Positions 45,623 to 55,334 of a stretch of DNA of 64,000 nucleotides are shown here, piece after piece (the first letter of the stretch is position 1; each line of letters begins with the position of its first letter). The position numbers were made by a program, and so were the translations under genes. Under the pieces are notes generated by a model that was not told the DNA's origin, searched no databases, and worked only from the letters and a program-made list of their open reading frames with translations. Source of the stretch: Sulfurovum indicum (GTDB lineage: Bacteria > Campylobacterota > Campylobacteria > Campylobacterales > Sulfurovaceae); NCBI RefSeq assembly GCF_014931715.1, contig NZ_CP063164.1:186001-250000 (forward strand), in the 5' to 3' direction.

Positions 45623-46465
45623 ATGAATATCCTGTTGATCAATACCAATCCGGTCGTTTCCCGTCTGGTTTCACTCTGTATGCGCGATACGTCCATCACC
45701 TTTGAAGAGGTGGATCTTATTGCCGAGGTAAGCGGAACGTATTATGACATTGTTTTTGTTGATGATGCTTCCTATCATGATGAGGTGGCAGCTTTTTTAA
45801 GTGCGATCGATATTGCCAAGGTTGTTTTTCTCTCAAGCCGTGATACAGGTGAAGAGATAGGAAGTATGTTCGACACAGTGATCAAAAAACCTTTCCTGCC
45901 TTCCCAAATACAGGCAGTACTCGACAGTTTCAAGAATGAAGAAACGGACCTTCTTTCAAAAAAAGAAAATGAAGCAGAAGAGAGTTTTATCTTTCCGCTT
46001 TCTTCTGATGAAGAGATCTCAGAAGAGGAGGGAAAAATCATAAAGGAGAATGCAGAAACATCTGTAGAGGAAGAAAAGGGGAAAGCCCCCAAAGTTTTGG
46101 ACAGCAGAGATATCGAGCAGATAAAGGCGCTGCTTGAAGAGGACGAAGATGAGGTGTTGCCTCTGATCGATCTTGAAGATGAGGCTGAGTATGAAGCACG
46201 CAAGGTAGAGGTGATCACGCAGAAACTCGAAGAGGACGGGCTTGAGATTGTTAGAGAAGACGAGATCATAAAAGCACTGAGCCAAAAACCTAAAAAGAAA
46301 AAAGAGAAATCAAAAAAGATCGGAAAAAAGAAGAAAAAAGAGGAAGCTTATACCTTTGAAGAAGCACTGCTTGCTGCGATAGAAGGCATGAAGCCCAAAA
46401 AGATCAAAAAACTCCTTCGCGGTGCCGAAGTGACGATCAAGATCCGTTTTAAGGATGAAGAGTAG
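45623..46465 (+). CDS. degenerate receiver-domain protein with charged C-terminal region
   Basis: Residues 1-110 look like a CheY-type receiver: YYDIVFVDDAS (phospho-Asp position), VVFLSSRD, and the Lys in VIKKPFLPSQIQAVL. The N-terminal acidic pair is replaced (INTNP), so phosphorylation may be lost. The middle is very acidic, and the end is Lys-rich (KKKKEKSKKIGKKKKKEEA) followed by FEEALLAAIEGMKPKKIKKLL. 280 aa. gmk starts at the next base after its stop. Function unknown. Confidence 0.75.
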   Translation: MNILLINTNPVVSRLVSLCMRDTSITFEEVDLIAEVSGTYYDIVFVDDASYHDEVAAFLSAIDIAKVVFLSSRDTGEEIGSMFDTVIKKPFLPSQIQAVLDSFKNEETDLLSKKENEAEESFIFPLSSDEEISEEEGKIIKENAETSVEEEKGKAPKVLDSRDIEQIKALLEEDEDEVLPLIDLEDEAEYEARKVEVITQKLEEDGLEIVREDEIIKALSQKPKKKKEKSKKIGKKKKKEEAYTFEEALLAAIEGMKPKKIKKLLRGAEVTIKIRFKDEE

Positions 46466-47086
46466 ATGGAGAGAGTAAAAAAAGGTGCTATTTTGGTACT
46501 TTCCGGACCAAGTGGCGCGGGAAAGAGTACGATTATCAATGCTGCTTCGGGAGAGATAGGAGAGTTCTATTTCTCCATCTCAACCACGACACGGAAACCC
46601 AGAGAGGGTGAAAAACACGGAAGAGAGTACTTCTTTGTAAGTAAAGAGGAGTTCGAAGAGGATATCAAGGCAGGAAATTTTCTGGAGTATGCAGAGGTAC
46701 ATGGAAATTATTACGGAACCTCCCTCAAACCGGTACGGGAAGCATTGAATAGCGGAAAACTGGTGATCTTCGATATCGATGTGCAGGGACACCGCCTGGT
46801 ACGTGCAAAAATGAATGATATTACAACTTCCGCATTTATTACACCACCTACTCTCAAGGAGCTTGAAAAACGTTTACGTGATCGCAGTACTGACAGTGAA
46901 GAGGTGATAAAACGCCGTATTGAGAATGCCAAAGAAGAGATTCTGGCAGTAGGTGAATATGACTTTACTATCATCAATGATACTGTTGACGAAGCGGCGC
47001 GGGAGTTTGTCATAGTTGCCAAGGCAGCCCGTCTGAAACAGAGCAGAGAGGATGAAGAGGCATTTATTGCACACTGGCTGGGATAA
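46466..47086 (+). CDS. gmk: guanylate kinase
   Basis: GMP to GDP. P-loop LSGPSGAGKSTII, then TTTRKPREGEKHGREYFFVSKEEFE, YGTSLKPVREAL, and DIDVQGHRLVRA. 206 aa. Transcribed with the receiver-like gene. Confidence 0.97.
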   Translation: MERVKKGAILVLSGPSGAGKSTIINAASGEIGEFYFSISTTTRKPREGEKHGREYFFVSKEEFEEDIKAGNFLEYAEVHGNYYGTSLKPVREALNSGKLVIFDIDVQGHRLVRAKMNDITTSAFITPPTLKELEKRLRDRSTDSEEVIKRRIENAKEEILAVGEYDFTIINDTVDEAAREFVIVAKAARLKQSREDEEAFIAHWLG

Positions 47087-47115
47087 GATTAGAGCTTCCC
47101 TTAAACTAATTTAAG

Positions 47116-47121
47116 TATAAT
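47116..47121 (+). promoter_or_regulatory. -10 box upstream of tatA
   Basis: TATAAT lies 46 bp before the tatA ATG, with a small ACTC-GAGT inverted repeat in the leader. Confidence 0.5.
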
Positions 47122-47167
47122 TATTCAAATTTAACATTACACTCGATTTGAGTTTAAAGGATTGACT

Positions 47168-47392
47168 ATGGGTATGCCAAGTATGCCGGAACTACTGATC
47201 GTTTTGGCGATCGTTGTACTACTGTTCGGAGCGAAGAAAATTCCAGATCTTGCAAAAGGTATGGGTAAAGGGATCAAAGATTTCAAAAAAGCGATCAAAG
47301 AAGATGATGAAGATGATGTAAAAGAGATCGCCAAAAAAGAAGAGACGAAAGTCGAAGAGAAAATCGAAGAGAAAAAGAGCGAGAACGCCTAA
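47168..47392 (+). CDS. tatA: Sec-independent protein translocase TatA
   Basis: Pore-forming Tat subunit. N-terminal membrane helix [16 protein letters not shown], hinge [21 protein letters not shown], and a charged C-terminus rich in Glu/Lys. ATG 47168 (74 aa) is preferred over TTG 47162. A hairpin GAACGC-GCGTTC spans its stop (47383-47401). Confidence 0.96.
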   Translation: MGMPSMPELLIVLAIVVLLFGAKKIPDLAKGMGKGIKDFKKAIKEDDEDDVKEIAKKEETKVEEKIEEKKSENA

Positions 47393-47434
47393 TAAGCGTT
47401 CAGCACTCAGTACCACAAGGGCATTTCTCCCTTT
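47383..47434 (+). terminator. hairpins and degenerate heptads after tatA
   Basis: GAACGC (47383-47388) pairs with GCGTTC (47396-47401). Degenerate heptads AGCGTTC, AGCACTC, AGTACCA follow (47395-47415). A second stem AAGGG (47417-47421)/CCCTT (47429-47433) comes next. Likely the tatA terminator region. Confidence 0.45.
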
Positions 47435-47522
47435 GGTCGGGCATGCGTAGCGTTAAGATTACTCTACAAGTGTACCGCACTTATTATCTACAACCCCACA
47501 CTATTATTTACGGAATATTTTC

Positions 47523-49220
47523 ATGAGACTAAAAGAAGAAGTTAACAAAGTTATACAGGCAGCATTTAGCAGGGCCGGCATAGAAGAAACGCCTATTTCT
47601 GTTTCCGAAGCGACCAAACCGGAGTTCGGAGATTATCAGTTCAATGGTGCAATGGCACTGGCGAAAGTGCTGAAGAAGAATCCCAGGGAGATTGCAGGTA
47701 TGATTGCTGACAGCCTTGATCTGTCAGGTATTGTCAGCAAGGCAGAGATCGCAGGTCCGGGTTTCATTAATCTCTGGCTGAATCCTGAGCGGATTGCAAG
47801 TTTTTGTGAAAAAGCAGATAAGGACAGCCGTCTTGATATAAGCAAGCGTGAAAAACCTGTTAAAGCGGTGGTGGACTATTCCGGTCCTAATATGGCAAAA
47901 CAGATGCATGTGGGGCATCTGCGTTCTACGATCATCGGTGATACACTGGCAAATCTGTTGGAGTTTCTTGGAGATGAGGTGATCCGCCAGAACCATATCG
48001 GTGACTGGGGAACGCAGTTTGGGATGCTCATCGCCTACCTTGAAGAGATAGATGAAGACGGCACCACATCACTTAAAGATCTTGAACAGTTTTACAAAGA
48101 TGCCAAGGGACGATTTGATGAAGATGAAAACTTTGCTAATAAAGCCAGAGAGTATGTGGTCAAGATACAAAGTGGAGACAGCCATTGTTTGAAGCTCTGG
48201 CAGAAATTCATTGATATTTCTTTGGGGCATTGTGAAGAGGTCTATGAAAAACTTGATGTCAACCTGACACGCGATGATGTACGTGCTGAGAGCTTTTACA
48301 ATGAGTCACTGGCCAAAGTGATCACTGATCTTGAGAAAGTCGGTATGCTTAAAGAGAGTGACGGTGCCCAGTGTGTTTTTTTGGAAGGTGAAGATATTCC
48401 GGTGATCGTACAAAAAGGTGATGGTGGCTATCTCTATGCAACTACCGATCTTGCAGCACTCTATTACCGTGCCAATGTACTGGGGGCCAAGCGTATCTCC
48501 TATGTGGTTGATGCACGTCAGAGCGAGCATTTCAAGCAGGTTTTCCGTGTAGCTAAAGAGGCCGGTTTTGTGCCTGAAGATGTGAAGCTTGAACATATTG
48601 CATTTGGCACGATGATGGATACCAACGGCAAACCGTTCAAGACACGGGAAGGGGGGACAGTTAAACTGATAGAACTGCTTGATGAAGCAGTTACCCGTGC
48701 AAAAGAAGCAATTACCGCTAAAGATGATTATTCAGAAGAGGAACTGGAAAGGCTTGCAAAGATTGTGGGTATCGGTGCAGTCAAGTATGCCGATCTTGCG
48801 ATAAACCGTGAGTCAAACTATATCTTTAACTGGGATAAGATGCTTTCGTTTGACGGTAACACCTCACTCTATATGCAGTATGCCTATGCACGTATACAGA
48901 GTATCCTGAGAAAGTACGGCAGAGAAGTGGAAGGAAAGATCATTATAAGTGATGAACTGGAGCACCGGTTGGCAGTGATGCTGCTTCGTTTTGAAGATGT
49001 ATTGGAAAAAGCTGCAGAAGATGCAGCGCCAAACCAGATTACAGGTTACCTCTATGATGTGGTGACACTCTTTATGCGTTTTTATGAGAGAAACCCTATT
49101 CTGAAAGAGGGTGTAGATGAAGAGACAAGAGTATCGCGTCTGCTGCTTGCGGATCTGACTGCAAAGACCATTAAGCAGGGCCTGGCTATACTGGGTATTC
49201 AGGTGGTAGACAAGTTGTAG
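47523..49220 (+). CDS. argS: arginyl-tRNA synthetase
   Basis: Class I synthetase. HIGH-type motif in NMAKQMHVGHLRSTIIGD, HIGDWGTQFGMLIAYL, and the KMSKS-like position FKTREGGTVKL; C-terminal DALR domain with YLYDVVTLFMRFYE. 565 aa. The N-terminal ArgRS additional domain (about 1-90) is complete. Confidence 0.98.
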   Translation: MRLKEEVNKVIQAAFSRAGIEETPISVSEATKPEFGDYQFNGAMALAKVLKKNPREIAGMIADSLDLSGIVSKAEIAGPGFINLWLNPERIASFCEKADKDSRLDISKREKPVKAVVDYSGPNMAKQMHVGHLRSTIIGDTLANLLEFLGDEVIRQNHIGDWGTQFGMLIAYLEEIDEDGTTSLKDLEQFYKDAKGRFDEDENFANKAREYVVKIQSGDSHCLKLWQKFIDISLGHCEEVYEKLDVNLTRDDVRAESFYNESLAKVITDLEKVGMLKESDGAQCVFLEGEDIPVIVQKGDGGYLYATTDLAALYYRANVLGAKRISYVVDARQSEHFKQVFRVAKEAGFVPEDVKLEHIAFGTMMDTNGKPFKTREGGTVKLIELLDEAVTRAKEAITAKDDYSEEELERLAKIVGIGAVKYADLAINRESNYIFNWDKMLSFDGNTSLYMQYAYARIQSILRKYGREVEGKIIISDELEHRLAVMLLRFEDVLEKAAEDAAPNQITGYLYDVVTLFMRFYERNPILKEGVDEETRVSRLLLADLTAKTIKQGLAILGIQVVDKL

Positions 49221-49225
49221 TGACC

Positions 49226-49252
49226 CTGCAGATCGGAGGTGCTGATCTGCAG
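49226..49252 (+). terminator. hairpin after argS
   Basis: CTGCAGATC (49226-49234) and GATCTGCAG (49244-49252) pair perfectly over 9 bp. No T-tract follows. Confidence 0.5.
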
Positions 49253-49286
49253 TTCAGTCATTGTGGTTGAGAAAAGGAGTGATCCT

Positions 49287-49628
49287 GTGAAAGCACTTAT
49301 CATTATTGGCATACTTGTAACATTTGGGCTTATCTTTGTGCTCTATAGTCGCAATAAAGAGATAAAGAGACTTTTGGCTGCGCTGGCCAGCTTTGCACTT
49401 ATCCTCTCTTTGGGAATTATGGGAAATGTTGCAAGACCGATTATTCCGCTGTTTCTGATGCATATACTGCTGACTCTTTTTGCATGGGGAGGGCTGCTCT
49501 ACTATCTGGTCAGGGGGAGGTATGTCTGGTGGGTGATCTTCTCTCCGGTTATTACGATCATTCTGTTTATACTATTGTCTCTGCTGGAGGGGTCACGCTA
49601 TGAGGATACATGGGGGCAACTGTTTTAG
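49287..49628 (+). CDS. small membrane protein of unknown function
   Basis: GTG 49287 with AAAAGGAG at 49272 gives 113 aa; an ATG-less extension to 49239 has no ribosome site. Four hydrophobic segments are visible (ALIIIGILVTFGLIFVLY; LLAALASFALILSLGIM; IIPLFLMHILLTLFAW; WVIFSPVITIILFILLSL). No family recognised. Confidence 0.65.
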   Translation: MKALIIIGILVTFGLIFVLYSRNKEIKRLLAALASFALILSLGIMGNVARPIIPLFLMHILLTLFAWGGLLYYLVRGRYVWWVIFSPVITIILFILLSLLEGSRYEDTWGQLF

Positions 49629-49686
49629 GCAGGTCCGGCTATTGCCAGAGGATCTATAGAAGGTAGTGTCGGGTAGAGAATTCAAC

Positions 49687-50040
49687 CTACACATCTTCTT
49701 TGTTGGATCTTTTCTGATTCTCTACCAGTTCGCTTAAAAAAGTTTCAAGTGAATAGCGTTGACGATACTCCGGGATCATGATGTGTACCAAAATATCTCC
49801 AAGGTCCGCTACAACCCATTCATCACTCGTATCTGCGTGGAGGAAAGTCTCTCCTTCTGGTTTCAGTGCCTCTTTGAGCTGTTCAAAAAGTGCCTGTGTG
49901 TGTTTTAGGTTGAGTGAGTTGGCAATGACCACACGGTCTGCAATATAGTCTGCATCATCAAGGTTGAATACTTCAATCTCTTCTGCTTTTTTCTCATCAA
50001 GTACTTTAACGATATTTTCTATTCTCTCTTCTATTGTCAT
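49687..50040 (-). CDS. rsfS: ribosomal silencing factor RsfS
   Basis: Binds ribosomal protein L14 and blocks subunit joining in starvation. Core DADYIADRVVIANSLNLKHTQAL and DEWVVADLGDILVHIMIPEYRQRYSLETF. 117 aa. Follows nadD by 6 bp, the usual pairing. Confidence 0.96.
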   Translation of the reverse strand: MTIEERIENIVKVLDEKKAEEIEVFNLDDADYIADRVVIANSLNLKHTQALFEQLKEALKPEGETFLHADTSDEWVVADLGDILVHIMIPEYRQRYSLETFLSELVENQKRSNKEDV

Positions 50041-50046
50041 TAAGGT

Positions 50047-50604
50047 TTATCCTTTTAATGTATTTTTGACTGAGTCTTTAATTTTACTGTCAACATGTTC
50101 AAGCTGCTTCTTTTTGCGTATACGTGTTGAACTTACAGGTGTGTCAAGTGTAAGTACTCTCCATGAATGCAGTACACTCGTATCCAGCTCATACCCCCTG
50201 CGTGTAACGATCACCCATGTGATCGTCTTGTTAAGCCATTCAAACTCATGCCATTCTGTCAATGTTGACAAATTGTCAGCACCGATGATGAGATACTTGA
50301 CTTCATAGGTATCACTGAAATGTTTCACGCTCTGTGATGTTCTGATACTTTTCCCTTGCCTGATCTCGTAATCATCCACGATCACATTGGGGGTCTCATC
50401 AAAAAGCTGATGACACCAGGCAAGCCGTTGTTCTGCACTCGCCAGAGAAGATGATTTGAACGGGTTCAGGTAGGCAGGCAGCACAAGCAGCTTATCGATA
50501 TCAAGACTTTCCAGTGCTTTTTGGACAATCTCCTGGTGCCCTCTGTGAGGGGGGTCGAAACTCCCTCCGAATATCGCGACTGCCGGCTTGGGTCTATTAA
50601 CCAA
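50047..50604 (-). CDS. nadD: nicotinate-nucleotide adenylyltransferase
   Basis: NAD synthesis: nicotinate mononucleotide plus ATP to deamido-NAD. FGGSFDPPHRGHQEIV with the HxGH motif, LIIGADNLSTLTEWHEFEWL, and C-terminal TPVSSTRIRKK. 185 aa. Divergent from gap; same neighbourhood as in Campylobacter jejuni. Confidence 0.97.
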   Translation of the reverse strand: MVNRPKPAVAIFGGSFDPPHRGHQEIVQKALESLDIDKLLVLPAYLNPFKSSSLASAEQRLAWCHQLFDETPNVIVDDYEIRQGKSIRTSQSVKHFSDTYEVKYLIIGADNLSTLTEWHEFEWLNKTITWVIVTRRGYELDTSVLHSWRVLTLDTPVSSTRIRKKKQLEHVDSKIKDSVKNTLKG

Positions 50605-50686
50605 ATGCTAACCTCATTTACTGTAAAATTGCGTACTATTTAATGTGACGTTTTTGGAGCAAAGCCCAAAACAACCATACTGACGC

Positions 50687-50725
50687 GGGACAACTGAAAC
50701 AGTTGTCCCATGCGGCTAGTCGCAT
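50687..50725 (+). promoter_or_regulatory. double hairpin upstream of gap
   Basis: GGGACAACTG (50687-50696) pairs perfectly with CAGTTGTCCC (50700-50709) over 10 bp with an AAA loop. ATGCG (50710-50714) and CGCAT (50721-50725) form a second stem followed by TTTTAG. It lies between divergent nadD and gap, so it is either in the gap leader or the end of a short RNA. Confidence 0.55.
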
Positions 50726-50764
50726 TTTAGCATATTACACCACAAGGCTTATTGAAGGATTTAT

Positions 50765-51760
50765 ATGGCGGTAAAAGTAGCGATAAACGGATTGGGTAGG
50801 ATCGGAAGATGTGTGGCACGTATCATCGCAGACAGAGATGATATTGAACTGGTTGCGGTCAATGCCAGCGGTACACATGAAATGATCGAATATAATGTCA
50901 AGTATGACTCTGTACACGGTACGCGCAGTGATGTCGTGGTAAGTGACGGATATTTACAGATAGGAAAAGAGAAAGCAAAGATCCTTTCAGAAAGAGATCC
51001 CGCCAAACTGAACTTTGCAGACTTTGGTGCAGAGCTTGTACTGGAGTGTACAGGAGCATTCCTGACACAGGAGAGTGTAAAGCCTTATCTTGACAACGGC
51101 ATTGGGAAAGTCGTCTTTTCTGCACCGGCAAAAGATGATACACCGACGTTTGTTATTGGTGCCAATGCTGAAACCTATGCAGGAGAGCCGGTTGTTTCCA
51201 ATGCATCCTGTACAACTAACGGATTGGCACCTGTGGCAAAAGTACTTGATGATGCATTTGGTATTGAAGCGGGCTTGATGACAACGATCCACTCTTATAC
51301 CTCTTCTCAACCAATTCTGGACAGTAAGCATAAAAAAGATCCTCGTAAGGGACGGTCAGGTGCGACCAACCTTGTTCCGACTACTACAGGTGCTGCAAAA
51401 GCTATTTCCAAGGTATTGCCAAATCTTGCAGGCAAACTCAACGGCCAGGCGATCCGTGTACCGACACCGGATGTCTCTATGGTCGATCTTACCGTCACAC
51501 TGAAGCAGAGAGTAACGGTTGAAGTAGTGCAGACAGCCTTTAAAATGGCTGCGGAAGGATCACACAAGGGGATTCTGGGTGTTGATGAAGAGTACAGGGT
51601 TTCCCAGGATTTTGTCGGAGAGGAGCTCAGCACGGTCGTAGCACTTGATACGATTCAGGTGATCGGTGACAAGATGGTCAAGGTACTTTCATGGTATGAC
51701 AATGAGTGGGGATACTCCTGCCGTTTGGTAGATATGGCACTTTTGGTAAGCAAAAAATAA
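50765..51760 (+). CDS. gap: glyceraldehyde-3-phosphate dehydrogenase
   Basis: Glycolysis/gluconeogenesis, NAD(P)-dependent. Rossmann start VAINGLGRIGRCVARI, catalytic Cys in SNASCTTNGLAPVAKVL, and the GATNLVPTTTGAAKAI stretch. 331 aa. First of gap-pgk-tpiA. Confidence 0.98.
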   Translation: MAVKVAINGLGRIGRCVARIIADRDDIELVAVNASGTHEMIEYNVKYDSVHGTRSDVVVSDGYLQIGKEKAKILSERDPAKLNFADFGAELVLECTGAFLTQESVKPYLDNGIGKVVFSAPAKDDTPTFVIGANAETYAGEPVVSNASCTTNGLAPVAKVLDDAFGIEAGLMTTIHSYTSSQPILDSKHKKDPRKGRSGATNLVPTTTGAAKAISKVLPNLAGKLNGQAIRVPTPDVSMVDLTVTLKQRVTVEVVQTAFKMAAEGSHKGILGVDEEYRVSQDFVGEELSTVVALDTIQVIGDKMVKVLSWYDNEWGYSCRLVDMALLVSKK

Positions 51761-51773
51761 AGGTTGAAGGTAG

Positions 51774-52970
51774 ATGAGAACATTGAAAGATATCAATATT
51801 GACGGTAAAAGAGTATTTATAAGATGTGACTTCAACGTCCCCAAAGATGAGTTCGGCAATATCACTGATGACAGACGTATCCGTTCTGCACTGCAGACAA
51901 TCCGCTACTGTATTGACAGAGACTGCAGGATCGTGCTTGCATCGCACTATGAGCGTCCCGAACCGGGGAAGTATGAAGAGAAATATTCACTCAAGCCAGT
52001 TGCCAAACGCCTGCATACGCTTTTGAAGATCAAAAATGAGATATTGATGGCCGAAGATGTGGTAGGTCCCGATGCCAAAGCAAAAGCAGCACAGCTTGAA
52101 GCAGGAGATATACTTCTGCTTGAAAATCTCCGTTTTGAAGCGGGCGAGACACAGAATGATGAAGCGTTTGCCAAAGAGCTGGCATCTTTTGCCGATATCT
52201 ATGTGAATGATGCTTTTGGTGCCTGTCACAGAAAACATGCTTCTATTCATGCGATCGCAAAATTCTTTGACAGAGAGCACAAAGCAGCAGGTTTTCTGAT
52301 GGGGAAAGAGGTTAACTTCTTTGGGAAGGTGCTTGAAAACCCCGTACGTCCGTTCGTAGCCGTTGTAGGAGGATCAAAAGTATCCGGAAAACTTCAGGCA
52401 CTGACCAATCTTGTCAACAAGGTTGACAAAGTGATCATCGGCGGGGGAATGGCATTTACTTTTTTGAAAGCACAGGGATATGAAATCGGTAAATCCCTGG
52501 TAGAAGACGATCTGCTGGATGAAGCGAACAAAATTATGGAAAAGGCATATAAACTGGGAGTAAAGTTCTATCTGCCTGTCGATTTTGTGGTTGCACCTGA
52601 GTTTTCAGAGAATACGGCAGTGAAGTACCTTCCTTCCCAGGAGATCCCAAAAGAGTGGATGGGGCTTGATACCGGACCGGCATCCTCCAGACTCTTCAGG
52701 GAAGTGCTGAATGATGCACAGACGATTATCTGGAATGGACCGATGGGCGTCTATGAGATGGATAAGTTCTCAAAAGGAAGTATCATGATGTCACACCATA
52801 TTGCAGAGACACATGCTACGACGATTGTAGGAGGCGGGGATACCGCAGATGTTGCTCAGCGTGCAGGTGATGTAGATGAAATGACCTTTGTAAGTACCGG
52901 TGGAGGTGCAAGCCTGAAGCTTATTGAGGGAGAAGAACTTCCTGGACTTACAGCACTTGAACTGGACTAG
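51774..52970 (+). CDS. pgk: phosphoglycerate kinase
   Basis: Start [25 protein letters not shown], then [22 protein letters not shown], and C-terminal [10 protein letters not shown] / [18 protein letters not shown]. 398 aa. 13 bp after gap. Confidence 0.98.
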   Translation: MRTLKDINIDGKRVFIRCDFNVPKDEFGNITDDRRIRSALQTIRYCIDRDCRIVLASHYERPEPGKYEEKYSLKPVAKRLHTLLKIKNEILMAEDVVGPDAKAKAAQLEAGDILLLENLRFEAGETQNDEAFAKELASFADIYVNDAFGACHRKHASIHAIAKFFDREHKAAGFLMGKEVNFFGKVLENPVRPFVAVVGGSKVSGKLQALTNLVNKVDKVIIGGGMAFTFLKAQGYEIGKSLVEDDLLDEANKIMEKAYKLGVKFYLPVDFVVAPEFSENTAVKYLPSQEIPKEWMGLDTGPASSRLFREVLNDAQTIIWNGPMGVYEMDKFSKGSIMMSHHIAETHATTIVGGGDTADVAQRAGDVDEMTFVSTGGGASLKLIEGEELPGLTALELD

Positions 52971-53040
52971 TCGAACATATAGAAATTGAAAAGTGAAAGC
53001 GGCAGGCTTTTCCTGTCATCTTTCTACAAAGGAAAACAAA

Positions 53041-53730
53041 ATGATCTTTGCTGCAAATTTCAAGACAAACCATACCAGGGCATCAACAAGAACCTACTTG
53101 AAAGTATTGTCGGAAAAACTCTCTGCAAAAAGAACTGGGGATCGTGTCATGGTCTTTCCTCCTGCAACAGCACTGGACAGCTATAAGGGCAGTTTTACTA
53201 TAGGTGCCCAAAATGCCTATCCTGCACAAAATGGTGCTTTTACGGGAGAGATAGGAGTGGAGCAGCTTGAAGAGTTCGGCATCAAGAGTATTCTGATCGG
53301 TCACAGTGAACGTCGTGAGTATATGAAAGAAGATCAGGAAACAGTTGCTGCGAAGTACAGCTTTTTTATGGAACAGGGCTTTGAGATCGTTTACTGTATC
53401 GGTGAACCTCTTGAAGTACGTGAAGCCGGAGAGAAAGCTGTTGCAGATTATCTGCTGGCTCAGTTTGAAGGAATTGATACGGCATATGAAAAGCTTATAG
53501 TCGCCTATGAGCCCGTATGGGCGATCGGTACTGGACGTTCTGCAACGGTTGAAGAGATCTCTTCTACTCACGCAGTGCTCAAACAACATGTAAAGAGGCC
53601 ACTTCTTTACGGAGGATCCGTGAAGCCTGCCAATATTAGAGAGATCATCTCTATTGACGGTGTAGATGGTGTGTTGGTTGGTTCTGCATCACTTGATGTA
53701 GAGAGTTTTTCTGAAATGATCTTAAGTTAG
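53041..53730 (+). CDS. tpiA: triosephosphate isomerase
   Basis: Active-site residues: Lys in NFKTNHT, His in LIGHSERREY, Glu in VAYEPVWAIGTGR, and the phosphate loop LYGGSVKPANI. ATG 53041 with AAAGGA upstream gives 229 aa; an extension to 52993 is rejected. Slightly short, as in Campylobacterota homologues. Confidence 0.97.
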   Translation: MIFAANFKTNHTRASTRTYLKVLSEKLSAKRTGDRVMVFPPATALDSYKGSFTIGAQNAYPAQNGAFTGEIGVEQLEEFGIKSILIGHSERREYMKEDQETVAAKYSFFMEQGFEIVYCIGEPLEVREAGEKAVADYLLAQFEGIDTAYEKLIVAYEPVWAIGTGRSATVEEISSTHAVLKQHVKRPLLYGGSVKPANIREIISIDGVDGVLVGSASLDVESFSEMILS

Positions 53731-53776
53731 GCAGGGAGTAATAAGCCCGACCTATTGTTTATTATGACTACTATGT

Positions 53777-54910
53777 TTACTTAAAGAGATCTTCCAGTGC
53801 AGAAGTATCGGTTGTTTTGTTTGTCTCTATAGTATCACCGTTGCTGTCTGTCTGTCTTTCTGTTACCCCTTCAACTTCATTCAGCTCTATGGTATAACCT
53901 GTCAGCATTGATGCAAGACGGATATTGATACCGCTTTTTCCGATGGCTTTGGCTTTCTGGTCACCGGTAATATTAATGATGGCTTTTTTCTCGTTCTGAT
54001 CAACCTTGATACTTTGTGTGATCGCAGGAGAGAGTGCTCTGGTGATAAATATCTCAGGGATCGGAGAGTATTCGATACAGTCAATATTCTCTCCGTTTAG
54101 TTCTTCACTGACAGCATTTATCCGTACCCCTTTGACACCTACGGCTGCACCAATCGGGTCAACGTTCATCTGTTCTGTTTTCAGGGCTATTTTTGCTCTT
54201 TCTCCCGGGATCCTTGCTGCAGCAACAATCTCTACGATACCATCCGCGATCTCAGGTACTTCATTGGCCATTAATGCTTCAAGGAATTTTGGCGATGTGC
54301 GTGTCAGCTCCAGAAAAAGCCCAATCTGCGGGTCAACACTGACATAACGCAGCAGTGCTCTGATGGTATCACCGCGTTTGTATGTTTCACCCTTGATACG
54401 GTTTCGGCGTGTCAGTATACCTTTGAGCTCTCCTATTTCAACATGTGTATTGTCATCTGCATCGATACGGTTGACTGTTCCAAGCATGACCGTGCCTACT
54501 TTTTCTCTGTATTTTTCAAAGAGATCCTGCTCAATACGTCTTTGGACATGGTACTCAAGTTCCTTAAAAAGATTGGCTGAAGCGGTACGACCATGATCTT
54601 CAAGTATAAACTCCTCTTTGAGCTGATCTCCGATCTCAATGGAGTTGTCAAACTCTTTGGCTTCTGAAAGAGGAATGTAACTATCCGGCTCTTCTTCCAG
54701 TTTCTCATCATCATCGGCAACGACTGTGATTACTTTATTGATACTATAGGTTTTTGTATCATTGTCGATGATGGCTTCAAAGGTGCTGGTCTGGCTTGTC
54801 AGTTTTTTTGCTGTATTGATCAATGCCTCTTTAAAGGCCTCTACAGCACTCTCTTTGGAGATATTTTTTTCATGTGCGATCGCTTCAATAATATCTAATA
54901 TTTTTTCCAT
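53777..54910 (-). CDS. nusA: transcription termination/antitermination factor NusA
   Basis: N-terminal RNA polymerase-binding domain, S1 domain (GTVMLGTVNRIDADDNTHVEIGELKGILTRRN), then two KH domains (IPGERAKIALKT...GVKGVRINAV and AIGKSGINIRLASMLTGY). 377 aa; like others in the phylum it lacks the long E. coli acidic repeats. A TATAAT at 55005-55010 (minus) may be its promoter. Confidence 0.97.
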   Translation of the reverse strand: MEKILDIIEAIAHEKNISKESAVEAFKEALINTAKKLTSQTSTFEAIIDNDTKTYSINKVITVVADDDEKLEEEPDSYIPLSEAKEFDNSIEIGDQLKEEFILEDHGRTASANLFKELEYHVQRRIEQDLFEKYREKVGTVMLGTVNRIDADDNTHVEIGELKGILTRRNRIKGETYKRGDTIRALLRYVSVDPQIGLFLELTRTSPKFLEALMANEVPEIADGIVEIVAAARIPGERAKIALKTEQMNVDPIGAAVGVKGVRINAVSEELNGENIDCIEYSPIPEIFITRALSPAITQSIKVDQNEKKAIINITGDQKAKAIGKSGINIRLASMLTGYTIELNEVEGVTERQTDSNGDTIETNKTTDTSALEDLFK

Positions 54911-55004
54911 AAAAATCCTTTACTATAACGCTTCAATATATCGCTACAAGAGGTAACATAACAGTGTTAAGAACGTCTGGGAGGCGTGTTTTTTGAAGTA
55001 AGGA

Positions 55005-55044
55005 ATTATAGCTAATCAAACCTTTACTGAAAATAAAGTATAAT
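55005..55044. promoter_or_regulatory. divergent -10 boxes between nusA and the HP0268-like gene
   Basis: ATTATA at 55005-55010 is TATAAT on the minus strand for nusA. TATAAT at 55039-55044 faces the plus-strand gene, 51 bp before its ATG. Confidence 0.5.
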
Positions 55045-55094
55045 AAAACCAATACGTATGCCTGTATAGATAAAAAGAATTAAAGGAAATATAG

Positions 55095-55334
55095 ATGAAA
55101 TTGAAACTGGCTAGAACCACCCTGAAAGCAAAACCAAAAACCATAGAGTTGAAAAAACTCGAAGAGGAACTAGCAAACAGATCTATATTTTACTTTGACA
55201 AGGACAATTCACACAAAGAGTTGAAAGAGCTTATCGAATATTTCGAAGAGAAGGGATATTCTGTATATATGAGAGAAGTGAAATATGGCCTGGACGATAA
55301 TGAATATATCTATGAGGTACATATTATCGCCTAA
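55095..55334 (+). CDS. HP0268-family small protein
   Basis: 79 aa with RSIFYFDKDNSHKELKELIEYF and a C-terminal EYIYEVHIIA, close in pattern to Helicobacter pylori HP0268, a small nicking nuclease/RNase-like protein. In H. pylori the same gene also precedes miaB (HP0269) and the DUF374 gene (HP0270), which supports the call. Confidence 0.85.
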   Translation: MKLKLARTTLKAKPKTIELKKLEEELANRSIFYFDKDNSHKELKELIEYFEEKGYSVYMREVKYGLDDNEYIYEVHIIA

